Source of the DNA: Cellulomonas fimi
GTDB lineage: Bacteria; Actinomycetota; Actinomycetes; Actinomycetales; Cellulomonadaceae
Reading direction: 5' to 3'
Length of the DNA: 64,000 nucleotides
Assembly: GCF_028583725.1 (NCBI RefSeq)
Contig: NZ_CP110680.1
Coordinates: 3,100,001-3,164,000 of the forward strand
The notes beneath the pieces are model-generated. The model searched no databases. It was given only the letters and a program-made list of their open reading frames with translations, and was not told where the DNA came from. Position numbers and translations under genes: made by a program. Within the stretch, counting starts at the first letter, position 1. Each line of letters opens with the position of its first letter. Positions 52,621 through 60,293 of this stretch are shown here, in pieces.

Positions 52621-53355
52621 GTGGACGAGCGGGCACGGCGGGCGGCGTCGTTCGAGCACGGCGTCGCCGCCTACCAGACGGCGCGGCCGGGCTACCCCGA
52701 CGACGTGGTCCGCTGGTGCGTGCCGCACGACGCGTGCGACGTGCTCGACCTGGCCGCCGGCACGGGCAAGCTCACCGCGCGGCTCGTCGCGTTCGGGTAC
52801 GACGTCGTCGCCGTCGAGCCGTCGGACGCGATGCGCGCCGAGCTCGAGAGGACCGTGCCCGACGCGGACGCCCGCCCCGGCACCGCCGAGGCCACCGGCC
52901 TGCCCGACGCGTGCGTCGATGCCGTGACGGTCGCGCAGGCGTGGCACTGGTTCGACGAGCGCGCCGCCGCGGCCGAGGTCGAGCGCGTCCTGCGTCCGGG
53001 CGGCCGGGTCGCGGTCGTGTGGAACGTGCGCGACGCGCGCACCGACTGGGTCGCCCGCTGGACGGAGATCGTGCACACCGGCGACCCGCTCGACACGAGT
53101 GCGCGCGAGCCCGACCTCGGGCCCGCGTTCACGCCGCCCGAGCACCGCGAGACGTCCTGGTCGTCGCGCATGCGCACCGCCGACCTGCGGGTGCTCGCCG
53201 CGAGCCGCAGCCACCTCCTGACGCTGCCCGCCGACGAGCGGGACGTGCTGCTCGACCGTGTCGATGACCTCGTCGCGCACCACCCCGACCTGCGCGGCCG
53301 CGAGGAGGTCGACGTGCCGTACGTGACGCGCGCCTGGCGCGCGACCCTGCGCTGA
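52621..53355 (+). CDS. Class I SAM-dependent methyltransferase
   Basis: This 244-residue methyltransferase begins ARRAASFEHGVAAYQTARPGYP, with motif I VLDLAAGTGKLTARL, motif II VVAVEPSDAM and AWHWFDE typical of the UbiE/SmtA-like subgroup. Substrate unknown. The GTG at 52621 has AGGAGG at 6-7 nt. Confidence 0.85.
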   Translation: MDERARRAASFEHGVAAYQTARPGYPDDVVRWCVPHDACDVLDLAAGTGKLTARLVAFGYDVVAVEPSDAMRAELERTVPDADARPGTAEATGLPDACVDAVTVAQAWHWFDERAAAAEVERVLRPGGRVAVVWNVRDARTDWVARWTEIVHTGDPLDTSAREPDLGPAFTPPEHRETSWSSRMRTADLRVLAASRSHLLTLPADERDVLLDRVDDLVAHHPDLRGREEVDVPYVTRAWRATLR

Positions 53356-53393
53356 CGCCGCACCGGCGGGTCGGCGTCGGGACGGTGTTGTGT

Positions 53394-53433
53394 CCGAGCG
53401 ACCCCCGCCGGGTCGCCGGTGGGGGTCGCTCGG
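53394..53433. terminator. Bidirectional 18-bp hairpin terminator
   Basis: CCGAGCGACCCCC... (53394-53411) pairs with 53416-53433, one G-T pair and a 4-nt loop; it separates convergent genes. Confidence 0.85.
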
Positions 53434-53442
53434 GCGTCGGGC

Positions 53443-53685
53443 TCAGGTGCCGGCTCTGATGCTGTCGACGACCTCGGTCAGGCCGTCGCGCGCGAGGACC
53501 AGCATCGCGTGCCGGTCGGCGGCGACCTCGGTCTGCCGGGCGACGGCGAGGGCCGCGTCGACGAGGTGCAGCAGCGCGTACTGCTCGACGGCGGCCGGTG
53601 TCGGCGGACCCGGCTCCGCCTCCATGTACGCCAGGGCCCGGCCGGCGAGCGCGGCGGCGTCGGCGAGGTGGTCGTGGAACGTCAT
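53443..53685 (-). CDS. Small helical protein, unknown function
   Basis: This 80-residue, mainly helical and acidic protein (MTFHDHLADAAALAGRALAY, PPTPAAVEQYALLHLVDAAL) has no signal or membrane helix. The ATG at 53685 has GGGAGG at 6-7 nt. It is the last of three short genes read from the AT-rich region at about 54061-54094. Confidence 0.55.
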   Translation of the reverse strand: MTFHDHLADAAALAGRALAYMEAEPGPPTPAAVEQYALLHLVDAALAVARQTEVAADRHAMLVLARDGLTEVVDSIRAGT

Positions 53686-53702
53686 GGGCGCCTCCCTCCC
53701 CG

Positions 53703-53891
53703 TCAGCCGGGCACGTCGGCGACGCGAGCCGCGGTCACCGGTGCCCGCTGCGGCGTCGGCTCGGCCGTGCGGCCCGTCGCGACGGCGACGACGAAGAGCG
53801 CGAGCAGGAACACCGCGAGGACCAGTGCGGCCCAGCCGATGACCGGGGCCATCACGGCCGTCAGGGTGAGAGCGGTCAGCAGGGTGAACAT
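53703..53891 (-). CDS. Small membrane protein (62 residues)
   Basis: It has two adjacent hydrophobic helices (MFTLLTALTLTAVMAP, WAALVLAVFLLALFVVAVA) and a short polar tail. The ATG has AAGGGAG at 6 nt. No family recognised. Confidence 0.55.
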   Translation of the reverse strand: MFTLLTALTLTAVMAPVIGWAALVLAVFLLALFVVAVATGRTAEPTPQRAPVTAARVADVPG

Positions 53892-53918
53892 GAGGGCTCC
53901 CTTCGGGGCTCGGTGCGG

Positions 53919-53996
53919 TCAGGCGCTCAGGGCGGGCACACGGGCGTCGACGGCTGCGACGGTCGCGCCGGACGAGCACGGGGCGGGCTGCGGCAC
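53919..53996 (-). CDS. Possible 25-residue peptide
   Basis: GTG at 53996 with GGAGGGAGG 5 nt upstream; MPQPAPCSSGATVAAVDARV and a 5-residue tail. It is the first ORF after the AT-rich promoter-like region. It could be a leader peptide of the two small genes that follow or a chance ORF. Confidence 0.35.
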   Translation of the reverse strand: MPQPAPCSSGATVAAVDARVPALSA

Positions 53997-54060
53997 GGTG
54001 GCCTCCCTCCGCATGCTGCGGGCGGGGGTCAGGTCGACACGCCGTCGAGGATCGCTTGGC

Positions 54061-54094
54061 GCCTTCTTTACCTGGTCTTTATTATGCCATACCC
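54061..54094 (-). promoter_or_regulatory. AT-rich direct-repeat element upstream of three small ORFs
   Basis: On the minus strand CATAATAAAGACCAGGTAAA is the most A+T-rich stretch of this part of the window. TAAAGA occurs twice, 11 bp apart (54076-54081 and 54065-54070). It may hold a -10 (CATAAT) and a regulator site. Confidence 0.45.
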
Positions 54095-54138
54095 CGCACG
54101 CGGGTCCCGGCTCGGACGACCCTGCCGGCGGTGGGACG

Positions 54139-54888
54139 TCAGAGGCCGAGCAGCGCGGGCAGGTCCGCCAGGGAGCGGATGGTGCGGACGTCGGCCGCGG
54201 TGATCTGCTCGTCCGAGATCGGGTGCCGCCGACCGCCGGGCCGGTCCAGCCACACGCCCACGAGCCCGGCCTCCCGAGCAGCGGCCGCGTCGACGTCGAG
54301 CTCGTCGCCCACGTAGGCCGTGCGGGCCGGGTCGGTGCCGAGCAGCCGGCACGCCTCCACGAACACGCGCGGGTCCGGCTTGCCGAAGCCGAGGGTGTCG
54401 ACGCCGACGAGCATCGGCACCCGGTCGACGAGACCCACGCGCTCGAGCTTGGACGTCTGGTAGGCGACCGACGCGTTCGAGAGCGCACCGACGGCGACGC
54501 CCGCGGCGAGCAGCGCGTCCACGACCGCCTCGGCGTCGGCGTGCGCGGACCAGGCGCTGCTGAACCCGTCCTGGAAGACCGCGTCCCAGCGCGCGAAGCC
54601 GTCCTCGTCGAGCGTCCGGCCGCCGAACCGCGCGTGCAGCTCGTTGGCACGCGCCATGCGCTGCTCCTCGTAGCCGGCCGCGCCGCGCGTGTAGCGCGCG
54701 TAGTGCCCGTTGACGTCCGCGCGCCACATCGTGAGGAGCTCGTGGTGGCGCTCGGGGGGCACGTCGGGCAGGTAGTGGCGCGCGATCGCGGCGAGCGCCG
54801 ACCCGAACGCGCCGCGCGTGTCGACCAGCGTGTCGTCGATGTCGAACAGCACGCCGTCGACGAGGGCGCCGCCCACCGCGGGCGTCAC
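54139..54888 (-). CDS. HAD-superfamily hydrolase
   Basis: This 249-residue phosphatase of the HAD fold has motif [13 protein letters not shown], motif II region VGALSNAS, Lys in [10 protein letters not shown] and motif [15 protein letters not shown]. The substrate is unknown; YjjG/phosphoglycolate-like nucleotidase activity is possible. The GTG at 54888 overlaps the gltX stop by 4 nt. Confidence 0.87.
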   Translation of the reverse strand: MTPAVGGALVDGVLFDIDDTLVDTRGAFGSALAAIARHYLPDVPPERHHELLTMWRADVNGHYARYTRGAAGYEEQRMARANELHARFGGRTLDEDGFARWDAVFQDGFSSAWSAHADAEAVVDALLAAGVAVGALSNASVAYQTSKLERVGLVDRVPMLVGVDTLGFGKPDPRVFVEACRLLGTDPARTAYVGDELDVDAAAAREAGLVGVWLDRPGGRRHPISDEQITAADVRTIRSLADLPALLGL

Positions 54889-56399
54889 AGCGTCGCGCGC
54901 AGCCGGTCGATCCGCGCGAGGGTCGCGTCGCGTCCCAGGATCTCCATGGACTCGAACAGCGGCGGCGACACGCGACGGCCCGACAGCGCGACGCGCAGCG
55001 GCGTGAACGCGAACCGCGGCTTGATGCCGAGTCCGCCCTCGTCGACGAGCGCGGCCTGGAGGACCTCCTGCGTCGCGGCCGTCGTGAAGCCGTCGGCGGG
55101 CAGCGCCTCGAGCGCGGCGCGGGACGCGTCGAGCACGGTCGCGGCGTCGTCACGCAGGGCGCCGCGCGCGTCCTCGGCGACCTCGAGCGCGTCGTCGGCG
55201 ACGAACAGGAACCCGAGCATCCCGACGGCCTCGCCGAGCAGCGTGACGCGCGTCTGGATGAGCGGCGCACCCGCGTCGAGCAGCGCGCGGTGCTCGGCCG
55301 ACAGGTCGGCGTACGAGTCGGCGGGGACGAGCCCGCCCGCGTGCAGGTACGGCACGAGCCGGTCGCGGAAGTCGTCGGGCGCGAGCAGGCGCACGTGCTC
55401 GGCGTTGATCGCCTCGGCCTTCTTCAGGTCGAAGCGCGCGGGGTTCGGGTTGACGTCGGCGACGTCGAACGCGTGCGCGAGCTCGTCGAGCGTGAACACG
55501 TCCCGGTCGGGCGCGATGCCCCAGCCGAGCAGCGCGAGGTAGTTGAGCAGGCCCTCGGGCGTGAAGCCGCGCTCACGGTGCAGGAAGAGGTTCGACTCGG
55601 GGTCACGCTTCGACAGCTTCCGGTTGCCCTCGCCCATGACGTACGGGAGGTGGCCGAACTGCGGCACGACGGACGCGACACCGAGCTCGACGAGCGCGCG
55701 GTACAGCACGACCTGGCGCGGCGTCGACGACAGCAGGTCCTCGCCGCGCAGCACGTGCGTGATGCCCATGAACGCGTCGTCGACCGGGTTGACGAGCGTG
55801 TACAGCGGGTGGCCGTTGGCGCGCACGATGACGTAGTCCGGCACCGAGCCGGCCTTGAACGTGATCTCGCCGCGCACGAGGTCCGTGAAGGTGACGTCCT
55901 CGTCGGGCATCCGCACGCGCAGCACGGGCGAGCGGCCCTCGGCCCGGTACGCCGCCTTCTGCTCGTCGGTCAGGTCGCGGTCGAACCCGTCGTACCCGAG
56001 CTTCGGGTCGCGGCCGGCCGCGCGGTGCCGGGCCTCGATCTCCTCCGGCGTCGAGAACGACTCGTACGCGTACCCGCCCTCGACGAGCCGGCGCACGACG
56101 TCGTCGTACAGGTCGTACCGCTGCGACTGCCGGTAGGGCGCGTGCGGGCCGCCGACCTCGACGCCCTCGTCCCAGTCCAGCCCGAGCCAGCGCAGCGCGT
56201 CGAGCAGCTGCTGGTAGCTCTCCTCCGAGTCCCGCTCCGCGTCCGTGTCCTCGATCCGGAACACGAACGTCCCGCCCGTCTTCCGGGCGTACGCCCAGTT
56301 GAACAGCGCGGTACGGATGAGACCGACGTGCGGGGTGCCGGTCGGCGACGGGCAGAAGCGGACGCGCACGGCGGAGCCGGCAGAGGCGGGGGTGGTCAC
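54885..56399 (-). CDS. gltX: Glutamyl-tRNA synthetase
   Basis: This 504-residue class I synthetase has HVGL (residues 24-27) as the HIGH motif and KLSKR (261-265) as KMSKS. YALLGW-type sequence and the C-terminal anticodon domain follow. It charges tRNA-Glu, and in bacteria without GlnRS also tRNA-Gln. The GTG at 56399 follows TACCCT (56406-56411) by 6 nt. Next to it in related genomes stands an FAH-family gene; here the F-box-like gene lies between them. Confidence 0.97.
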   Translation of the reverse strand: MTTPASAGSAVRVRFCPSPTGTPHVGLIRTALFNWAYARKTGGTFVFRIEDTDAERDSEESYQQLLDALRWLGLDWDEGVEVGGPHAPYRQSQRYDLYDDVVRRLVEGGYAYESFSTPEEIEARHRAAGRDPKLGYDGFDRDLTDEQKAAYRAEGRSPVLRVRMPDEDVTFTDLVRGEITFKAGSVPDYVIVRANGHPLYTLVNPVDDAFMGITHVLRGEDLLSSTPRQVVLYRALVELGVASVVPQFGHLPYVMGEGNRKLSKRDPESNLFLHRERGFTPEGLLNYLALLGWGIAPDRDVFTLDELAHAFDVADVNPNPARFDLKKAEAINAEHVRLLAPDDFRDRLVPYLHAGGLVPADSYADLSAEHRALLDAGAPLIQTRVTLLGEAVGMLGFLFVADDALEVAEDARGALRDDAATVLDASRAALEALPADGFTTAATQEVLQAALVDEGGLGIKPRFAFTPLRVALSGRRVSPPLFESMEILGRDATLARIDRLRATL

Positions 56400-56405
56400 G
56401 GGTAC

Positions 56406-56411
56406 AGGGTA
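56406..56411 (-). promoter_or_regulatory. -10 hexamer TACCCT of gltX
   Basis: TACCCT ends 6 nt before the gltX GTG and there is no Shine-Dalgarno sequence. Confidence 0.55.
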
Positions 56412-56497
56412 GTTGCGGCGGCGGAGGGCTTGCGTGCGCGCGTGGTGCGTGCTGCTCTTCGAGGAGACGGTGTGCGTCGACTTCCCGGGGGGCGGAG

Positions 56498-57226
56498 ATG
56501 CGTCAGCACGAGAACAGCACCCAGGCGGACATGGACCGCGCGCGCTCGGTCGCCCGGAGGGCGCCGTCGGCGGTCGACGCCCCCCTGCTGAGCCTGCAGC
56601 GCTCGGCCGGCAACCGCGCCGTCGCGGGTGCGGTCGCGGTGCAGCGGGCGAACCTGCTCGACCTGCCCGACGACGTCCTGCGGATCATCGCCGAGCAGAC
56701 GTCGCGCGGGCCCGGTGGCGCCGGCGCACTCGCTCGGGCGAACCGGCGTACCTACCGCGCCGTCGGCGGGCGAGGTCCGGCCGCGAGCGTCTACCCGCTC
56801 CCGCCCACCCCCGACGGAAGGCAGCCCCCCGGCGTCGGGGAGCGCCGTCACCAGCGGATCATGGCGCTGCTCCGCGAGCGCGTGCCCCGGCTCAAGCGCA
56901 TGGTCGACGACCCCGTGGGTGTCCCCTCCCCGGAGGCCCTCGGGCGGTGGCGGGCGCTGCACCGCCAGCTGCAGCTCGTCGTCGGGCTCCGGCTGAGGGC
57001 CGACCTCCGGCCCGAGGAAGCCCTGGAGGTGAAAGGCTTCCGCGACGACGTCGCGCGCATCGGCCAGGCTCTGCTCGCTCTCGAGAAGCTGTCGTCGACC
57101 ATGCAGGAGCTCACCACGCCCAGGAACGAGTGGAAGCGCCGGGCGTTCGGGGGCCCGGACTCCGACTCCGACTCCGACGACCTCGGCGGCTTCCTGAAGC
57201 GACCACGTCCGGGCGGCGCGGTGTAG
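56498..57226 (+). CDS. F-box-like protein with LQRSAGN-type N terminus and basic clusters (effector candidate)
   Basis: This 242-residue protein has no signal peptide. Residues 31-42 ([12 protein letters not shown]) match the short motif found near the N terminus of many actinobacterial proteins linked to DUF4157 and extracellular contractile injection systems. Residues 53-89 ([16 protein letters not shown], then [13 protein letters not shown]) follow the eukaryotic F-box pattern: LPDDVL, then a hydrophobic helix ending in a basic/aromatic turn. A helical middle (117-205) and an acidic SDSDSDSDD tract (about 220-228) come next. The acidic tract is flanked by KRR (213-215) and LKRPRP (233-238), which resembles a bipartite nuclear signal. 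It sits alone between gltX and an FAH-family gene. The eukaryotic target is an inference; a non-F-box helical protein is the alternative. Confidence 0.6.
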   Translation: MRQHENSTQADMDRARSVARRAPSAVDAPLLSLQRSAGNRAVAGAVAVQRANLLDLPDDVLRIIAEQTSRGPGGAGALARANRRTYRAVGGRGPAASVYPLPPTPDGRQPPGVGERRHQRIMALLRERVPRLKRMVDDPVGVPSPEALGRWRALHRQLQLVVGLRLRADLRPEEALEVKGFRDDVARIGQALLALEKLSSTMQELTTPRNEWKRRAFGGPDSDSDSDDLGGFLKRPRPGGAV

Positions 57227-57286
57227 CGCCGTCGGCACCGCTGCTCCGACAGGACCCCGCACGGGCGCGGGCATCGGTGGGTGCGC

Positions 57287-58072
57287 CTAGCTGCGGCGCA
57301 GGACCGGGTTGCGCAGGACGCCGATGGACTCGACCTCGACCTCGACGACGTCGCGGTCGACGATCGGGCTCACGCCCGCGGGCGTGCCGGTGAGGATGAC
57401 GTCGCCGGGCAGCAGCGTGAACACCTCGGAGACGTACGACACCAGGTACGCGGTGTCGAACACCATCTGCGACGTGCGGCCGTCCTGCTTGGTCGCGCCG
57501 TTGACGCGCGCGGTGACCGCGAGGTCCTCGACGTCGAGGCCGGGGACGATCCACGGGCCGATGGGGCACGAGCCGTCGAAGCCCTTGGCGCGGGTCCACT
57601 GCAGGTCGCTGCGCTGGATGTCGCGCGCCGTCACGTCGTTGGCGACGGTGAAGCCGAAGACGTGGTCGAGCGCGCGCTCGGGGCTGACGTCCTTGGTGAC
57701 CTTGCCGATGACGACCGCGAGCTCGGCCTCGTGCTCGACGAGCTCCGTCCAGTCGGGCAGGACGATCGGGTCGTCGGGGCCGATCACGGACGTGTTCGGC
57801 TTGAGGAACAGCAGCGGCGACGTCGGGACCTCGTTGCCGTGCTCGGCGGCGTGGTCGGCGTAGTTGCGGCCGACGCCGACGATCTTTGACCGCGGGATGA
57901 CGGGCGCGAGCAGGCGGACGCCGTCGTCGTCGAGGCGGCGCCGCTCCCCCGTCGGCTGGATCGGCGTGTAGATCGGGTCGCCGGTGAGGACGACGAGCTC
58001 CTCCGCGCCGGGCTCGCCCTCGACGACGGCGTAGCGCGGGTCCTGACCTGTGGTGAAGCGGGCGATGCGCAC
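57287..58072 (-). CDS. Fumarylacetoacetate hydrolase family protein
   Basis: This 261-residue FAH-fold enzyme has IVGVGRNYADHAAEHG, FLKPNTSVIGP and the metal-binding EHEAELAVVIGK. FTVANDVTARDIQ and LTGTPAGV complete the conserved core. Members hydrolyse C-C bonds in acylpyruvates or decarboxylate oxaloacetate. The GTG at 58072 follows TAGGCT (58079-58084) by 6 nt. Confidence 0.93.
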   Translation of the reverse strand: MRIARFTTGQDPRYAVVEGEPGAEELVVLTGDPIYTPIQPTGERRRLDDDGVRLLAPVIPRSKIVGVGRNYADHAAEHGNEVPTSPLLFLKPNTSVIGPDDPIVLPDWTELVEHEAELAVVIGKVTKDVSPERALDHVFGFTVANDVTARDIQRSDLQWTRAKGFDGSCPIGPWIVPGLDVEDLAVTARVNGATKQDGRTSQMVFDTAYLVSYVSEVFTLLPGDVILTGTPAGVSPIVDRDVVEVEVESIGVLRNPVLRRS

Positions 58073-58078
58073 GTGACC

Positions 58079-58084
58079 AGCCTA
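58079..58084 (-). promoter_or_regulatory. -10 hexamer TAGGCT of the FAH-family gene
   Basis: TAGGCT ends 6 nt before the GTG at 58072; it lies in the 16-nt gap after the methyltransferase stop. Confidence 0.5.
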
Positions 58085-58088
58085 CGGG

Positions 58089-58907
58089 TCAGGCGCGCGC
58101 GACGACCTCGCCGTGCAGGACGGCGAACCAGCCGTCCGGCTCGGCGCCCCACTCGTGCCAGGCGTCGGCGAGCAGCTCGAGCCCGACCTCGTCGGCGAGA
58201 TGGTGGTCGATGGCCTGCGCGGCGAAGTTCGACTTGGTGCAGCGGTCGGCCCACAGGTCGGCCCACCAGGTGCGGTCCTCGGGCGTGGCGTAGCACCAGA
58301 CGCCCGCGGACGGCGCGATGCCGGCGGGGTCGAAGCCGGCGGCGCGCACCCACGACAGCAGGCGGCGGCCCGCGTCGGCCTCGGCGCGGTTGGCCTCGGT
58401 GACCTCCTGGTAGAGCGCCTGCCACTCGTCGAGGCCGGGCGACGGCGGGTACCACGTCATGCCGGAGTAGTCGGCGTCGCGGACGGCGACGATGCCGCCG
58501 GGCTTGGCGACACGACGCATCTCGCGCAGCGCGGCGACCGGGTCGGACAGGTGCTGGAGGACCTGGTGGGCGTGCACGACGTCGAACGACCCGTCCGGGA
58601 ACGGCAGCTCGTAGGCGTCGGCCACGTCGAACGTGACGTCGATCCCGGCGTCGGCGGCGGCGGTGCGCGCGACGTCGACGACCTTGGCGGAGACGTCGAC
58701 GCCGACGACCCGGCCGGGCGCGACGCGCGCCGCGAGGTCGATCGTCACGGAGCCCGGCCCGCAGCCGACGTCGAGCAGGCTCTGCCCCGACGTCAGGTGG
58801 GGCAGCAGGTAGGCCGCGGAGTTCTGGGCGGTGCGCCAGCGGTGCGACCGGAGCACCGACTCGTGGTGCCCGTGGGTGTAGACGTCGGCGTGGACGGGGG
58901 TGTTCAC
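58089..58907 (-). CDS. Class I SAM-dependent methyltransferase (UbiE-like)
   Basis: This 272-residue methyltransferase has YTHGHHESVLRSHRWRTAQNSA, motif I LLDVGCGPGSVTIDLA, motif II VVGVDVSAKVV, post-motif DVVHAHQVLQHL and MRRVAKPGGIVAVRDADY. Similar actinobacterial proteins are annotated as ubiquinone/menaquinone-type methyltransferases, but the substrate is open. The GTG at 58907 follows TAGAGT (58913-58918) by 5 nt; TTGAAA (58938-58943) may be the -35, with a rather long 19-nt spacer. Confidence 0.88.
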   Translation of the reverse strand: MNTPVHADVYTHGHHESVLRSHRWRTAQNSAAYLLPHLTSGQSLLDVGCGPGSVTIDLAARVAPGRVVGVDVSAKVVDVARTAAADAGIDVTFDVADAYELPFPDGSFDVVHAHQVLQHLSDPVAALREMRRVAKPGGIVAVRDADYSGMTWYPPSPGLDEWQALYQEVTEANRAEADAGRRLLSWVRAAGFDPAGIAPSAGVWCYATPEDRTWWADLWADRCTKSNFAAQAIDHHLADEVGLELLADAWHEWGAEPDGWFAVLHGEVVARA

Positions 58908-58912
58908 ACGAG

Positions 58913-58918
58913 ACTCTA
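58913..58918 (-). promoter_or_regulatory. -10 hexamer TAGAGT of the methyltransferase gene
   Basis: TAGAGT ends 5 nt before the GTG at 58907; the -35 candidate TTGAAA is at 58938-58943. Confidence 0.5.
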
Positions 58919-58948
58919 ATCATCTGTGCGGAGGGGGTTTCAAGGCAC

Positions 58949-58963
58949 GGGACGAATCGTTCC
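58949..58963. promoter_or_regulatory. 15-bp palindrome between divergent genes
   Basis: GGGACGAATCGTTCC is symmetric in six of seven positions and abuts the methyltransferase -35. It could control either divergent gene. Confidence 0.35.
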
Positions 58964-59042
58964 AACCGTTGAGACCGCGGGGGTCCGAGGCACGGGCGCG
59001 CCGCGCGGACCGCGACGCGGGACGGACCGGCATGATCGACCC

Positions 59043-60131
59043 ATGCGCCGCATCGCCGGAGTCGACGTCGCCCGCGGCCTCGCCGTGCTCGGCATGATGA
59101 CCGCCCACGTCGGCCCCGACGACCGGGCGTCGCGCGTCCTGCCGGGAGGCTTCGCGCAGCTCGCCGACGGCCGCCCGTCCGCGCTGTTCGTCGTGCTCGC
59201 GGGCGTCGGCCTCGCGCTGCTGTCCGGCGGGACCGCGCCCGTCGTGGGCACCCGGCTCGTCCAGGCACGGCTGCGCGTGCTCGTGCGCGCGGTGCTGCTG
59301 TTCGTCCTCGGCGAGCTCCTCGTCATGCTCGGCACCCCTGTCGCCGTCATCCTGCCGACGTACGCGGTGCTGTTCGCCGTGGGGTGCCTCGCGCTGCGCT
59401 GGTCCGTGCGCACGCTGCTCGTCGTCGCGGCCGCGATCGCCGTGGTCGGTCCGGTCGTCCGCACGCTCCTCGTCGACGGTCAGGAGGCGTGGCAGCCGCG
59501 CCCGACGCTGCTCGCCGAGATCGCCGTCGGGCACTTCTACCCGGCGGTCGTGTGGCTCGCGTACCTGCTGGCCGGGCTCGCCGTCGGGCGGTCCGACCTG
59601 CGCTCGCGCCGCGTGCGCGCGGTCACGGCCGGCACCGGGGCCGGGCTCGTCGTCGTCGGGCACCTCGGGGCGTGGCTCGCGCGCGACGCGCTCGGCTGGC
59701 CGGTGTCGGTCGCGACCACCGAGCCCCACTCGTCGACCACGTTCGAGGTGCTCGGCAACACCGGCGTCGCCCTGCTCGTCCTCGTCGCGTGCCTCGTCGT
59801 CGCGGACGCGCTGCCGCACCTCGTGAACCCGGTCGCGGCGGTGGGCGAGCTCGCCCTGTCCGCCTACACCGTGCACGTCGTCGTCATCGCGCTCCTGGGC
59901 GACGGCGTCGTGTACGCGCCCGCCGTCGCGTCGTGGCTCGCGTTCCTCGTCACGACGACGGTGCTGTGCTGGTCGTGGCGCGCCGTGCTCGGCCGCGGAC
60001 CGTTCGAGCGGCTGCTGCACGGCGTCTCGACGCGCGCCGCCGACGTGCGCCCCGACGTCCTGCCCGACGCGCCCGTCCGCGCCGACGCCGCCGTGCCCGC
60101 GGGGCGGTCGTCAGGCGACGAACGCGCGTAG
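59043..60131 (+). CDS. Membrane acyltransferase-like protein (DUF1624/DUF418 type)
   Basis: This 362-residue protein has about ten membrane segments and begins RRIAGVDVARGLAVLGMMTAHVG, the start typical of heparan-alpha-glucosaminide N-acetyltransferase-like and DUF418 proteins. LALSAYTVHVVVIALL in the C-terminal half is also conserved. It probably acylates an envelope glycan or lipid. Its 3' end overlaps the convergent 60-residue gene by 21 bp. Confidence 0.8.
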   Translation: MRRIAGVDVARGLAVLGMMTAHVGPDDRASRVLPGGFAQLADGRPSALFVVLAGVGLALLSGGTAPVVGTRLVQARLRVLVRAVLLFVLGELLVMLGTPVAVILPTYAVLFAVGCLALRWSVRTLLVVAAAIAVVGPVVRTLLVDGQEAWQPRPTLLAEIAVGHFYPAVVWLAYLLAGLAVGRSDLRSRRVRAVTAGTGAGLVVVGHLGAWLARDALGWPVSVATTEPHSSTTFEVLGNTGVALLVLVACLVVADALPHLVNPVAAVGELALSAYTVHVVVIALLGDGVVYAPAVASWLAFLVTTTVLCWSWRAVLGRGPFERLLHGVSTRAADVRPDVLPDAPVRADAAVPAGRSSGDERA

Positions 60132-60293
60132 CAGCAGCACCACGCCCGTCAGCGCGCCCGCGACGAGCGCGATCGGCACGAGCCGGCGCTCGGCGCGCAG
60201 GTTCTCGCGGATCTCGTCCTCCAGCGCGTCGGGGGCGAGCGTCGCCCACCACGCGGCGCGCTCCTCCTCCGTGCGGTGCGTCGGCGTGCTCAT
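60111..60293 (-). CDS. Small membrane protein, partner of the glycosyltransferase
   Basis: This 60-residue protein has a charged N-terminal half (TEEERAAWWATLAPDALEDE) and a C-terminal helix (IALVAGALTGVVLLLRAF). Its ATG overlaps the glycosyltransferase stop by 4 nt. Small membrane partners such as PgaD accompany PgaC-type synthases, and it may play such a role; the sequence itself is not recognisably PgaD. Confidence 0.65.
   Translation of the reverse strand: MSTPTHRTEEERAAWWATLAPDALEDEIRENLRAERRLVPIALVAGALTGVVLLLRAFVA

Noticed and set aside
54085..54094. SigB-type promoter (GGGTAT) upstream of the small ORFs
   Set aside because: GGGTAT is present on the minus strand but no GTTT lies 13-16 nt upstream.
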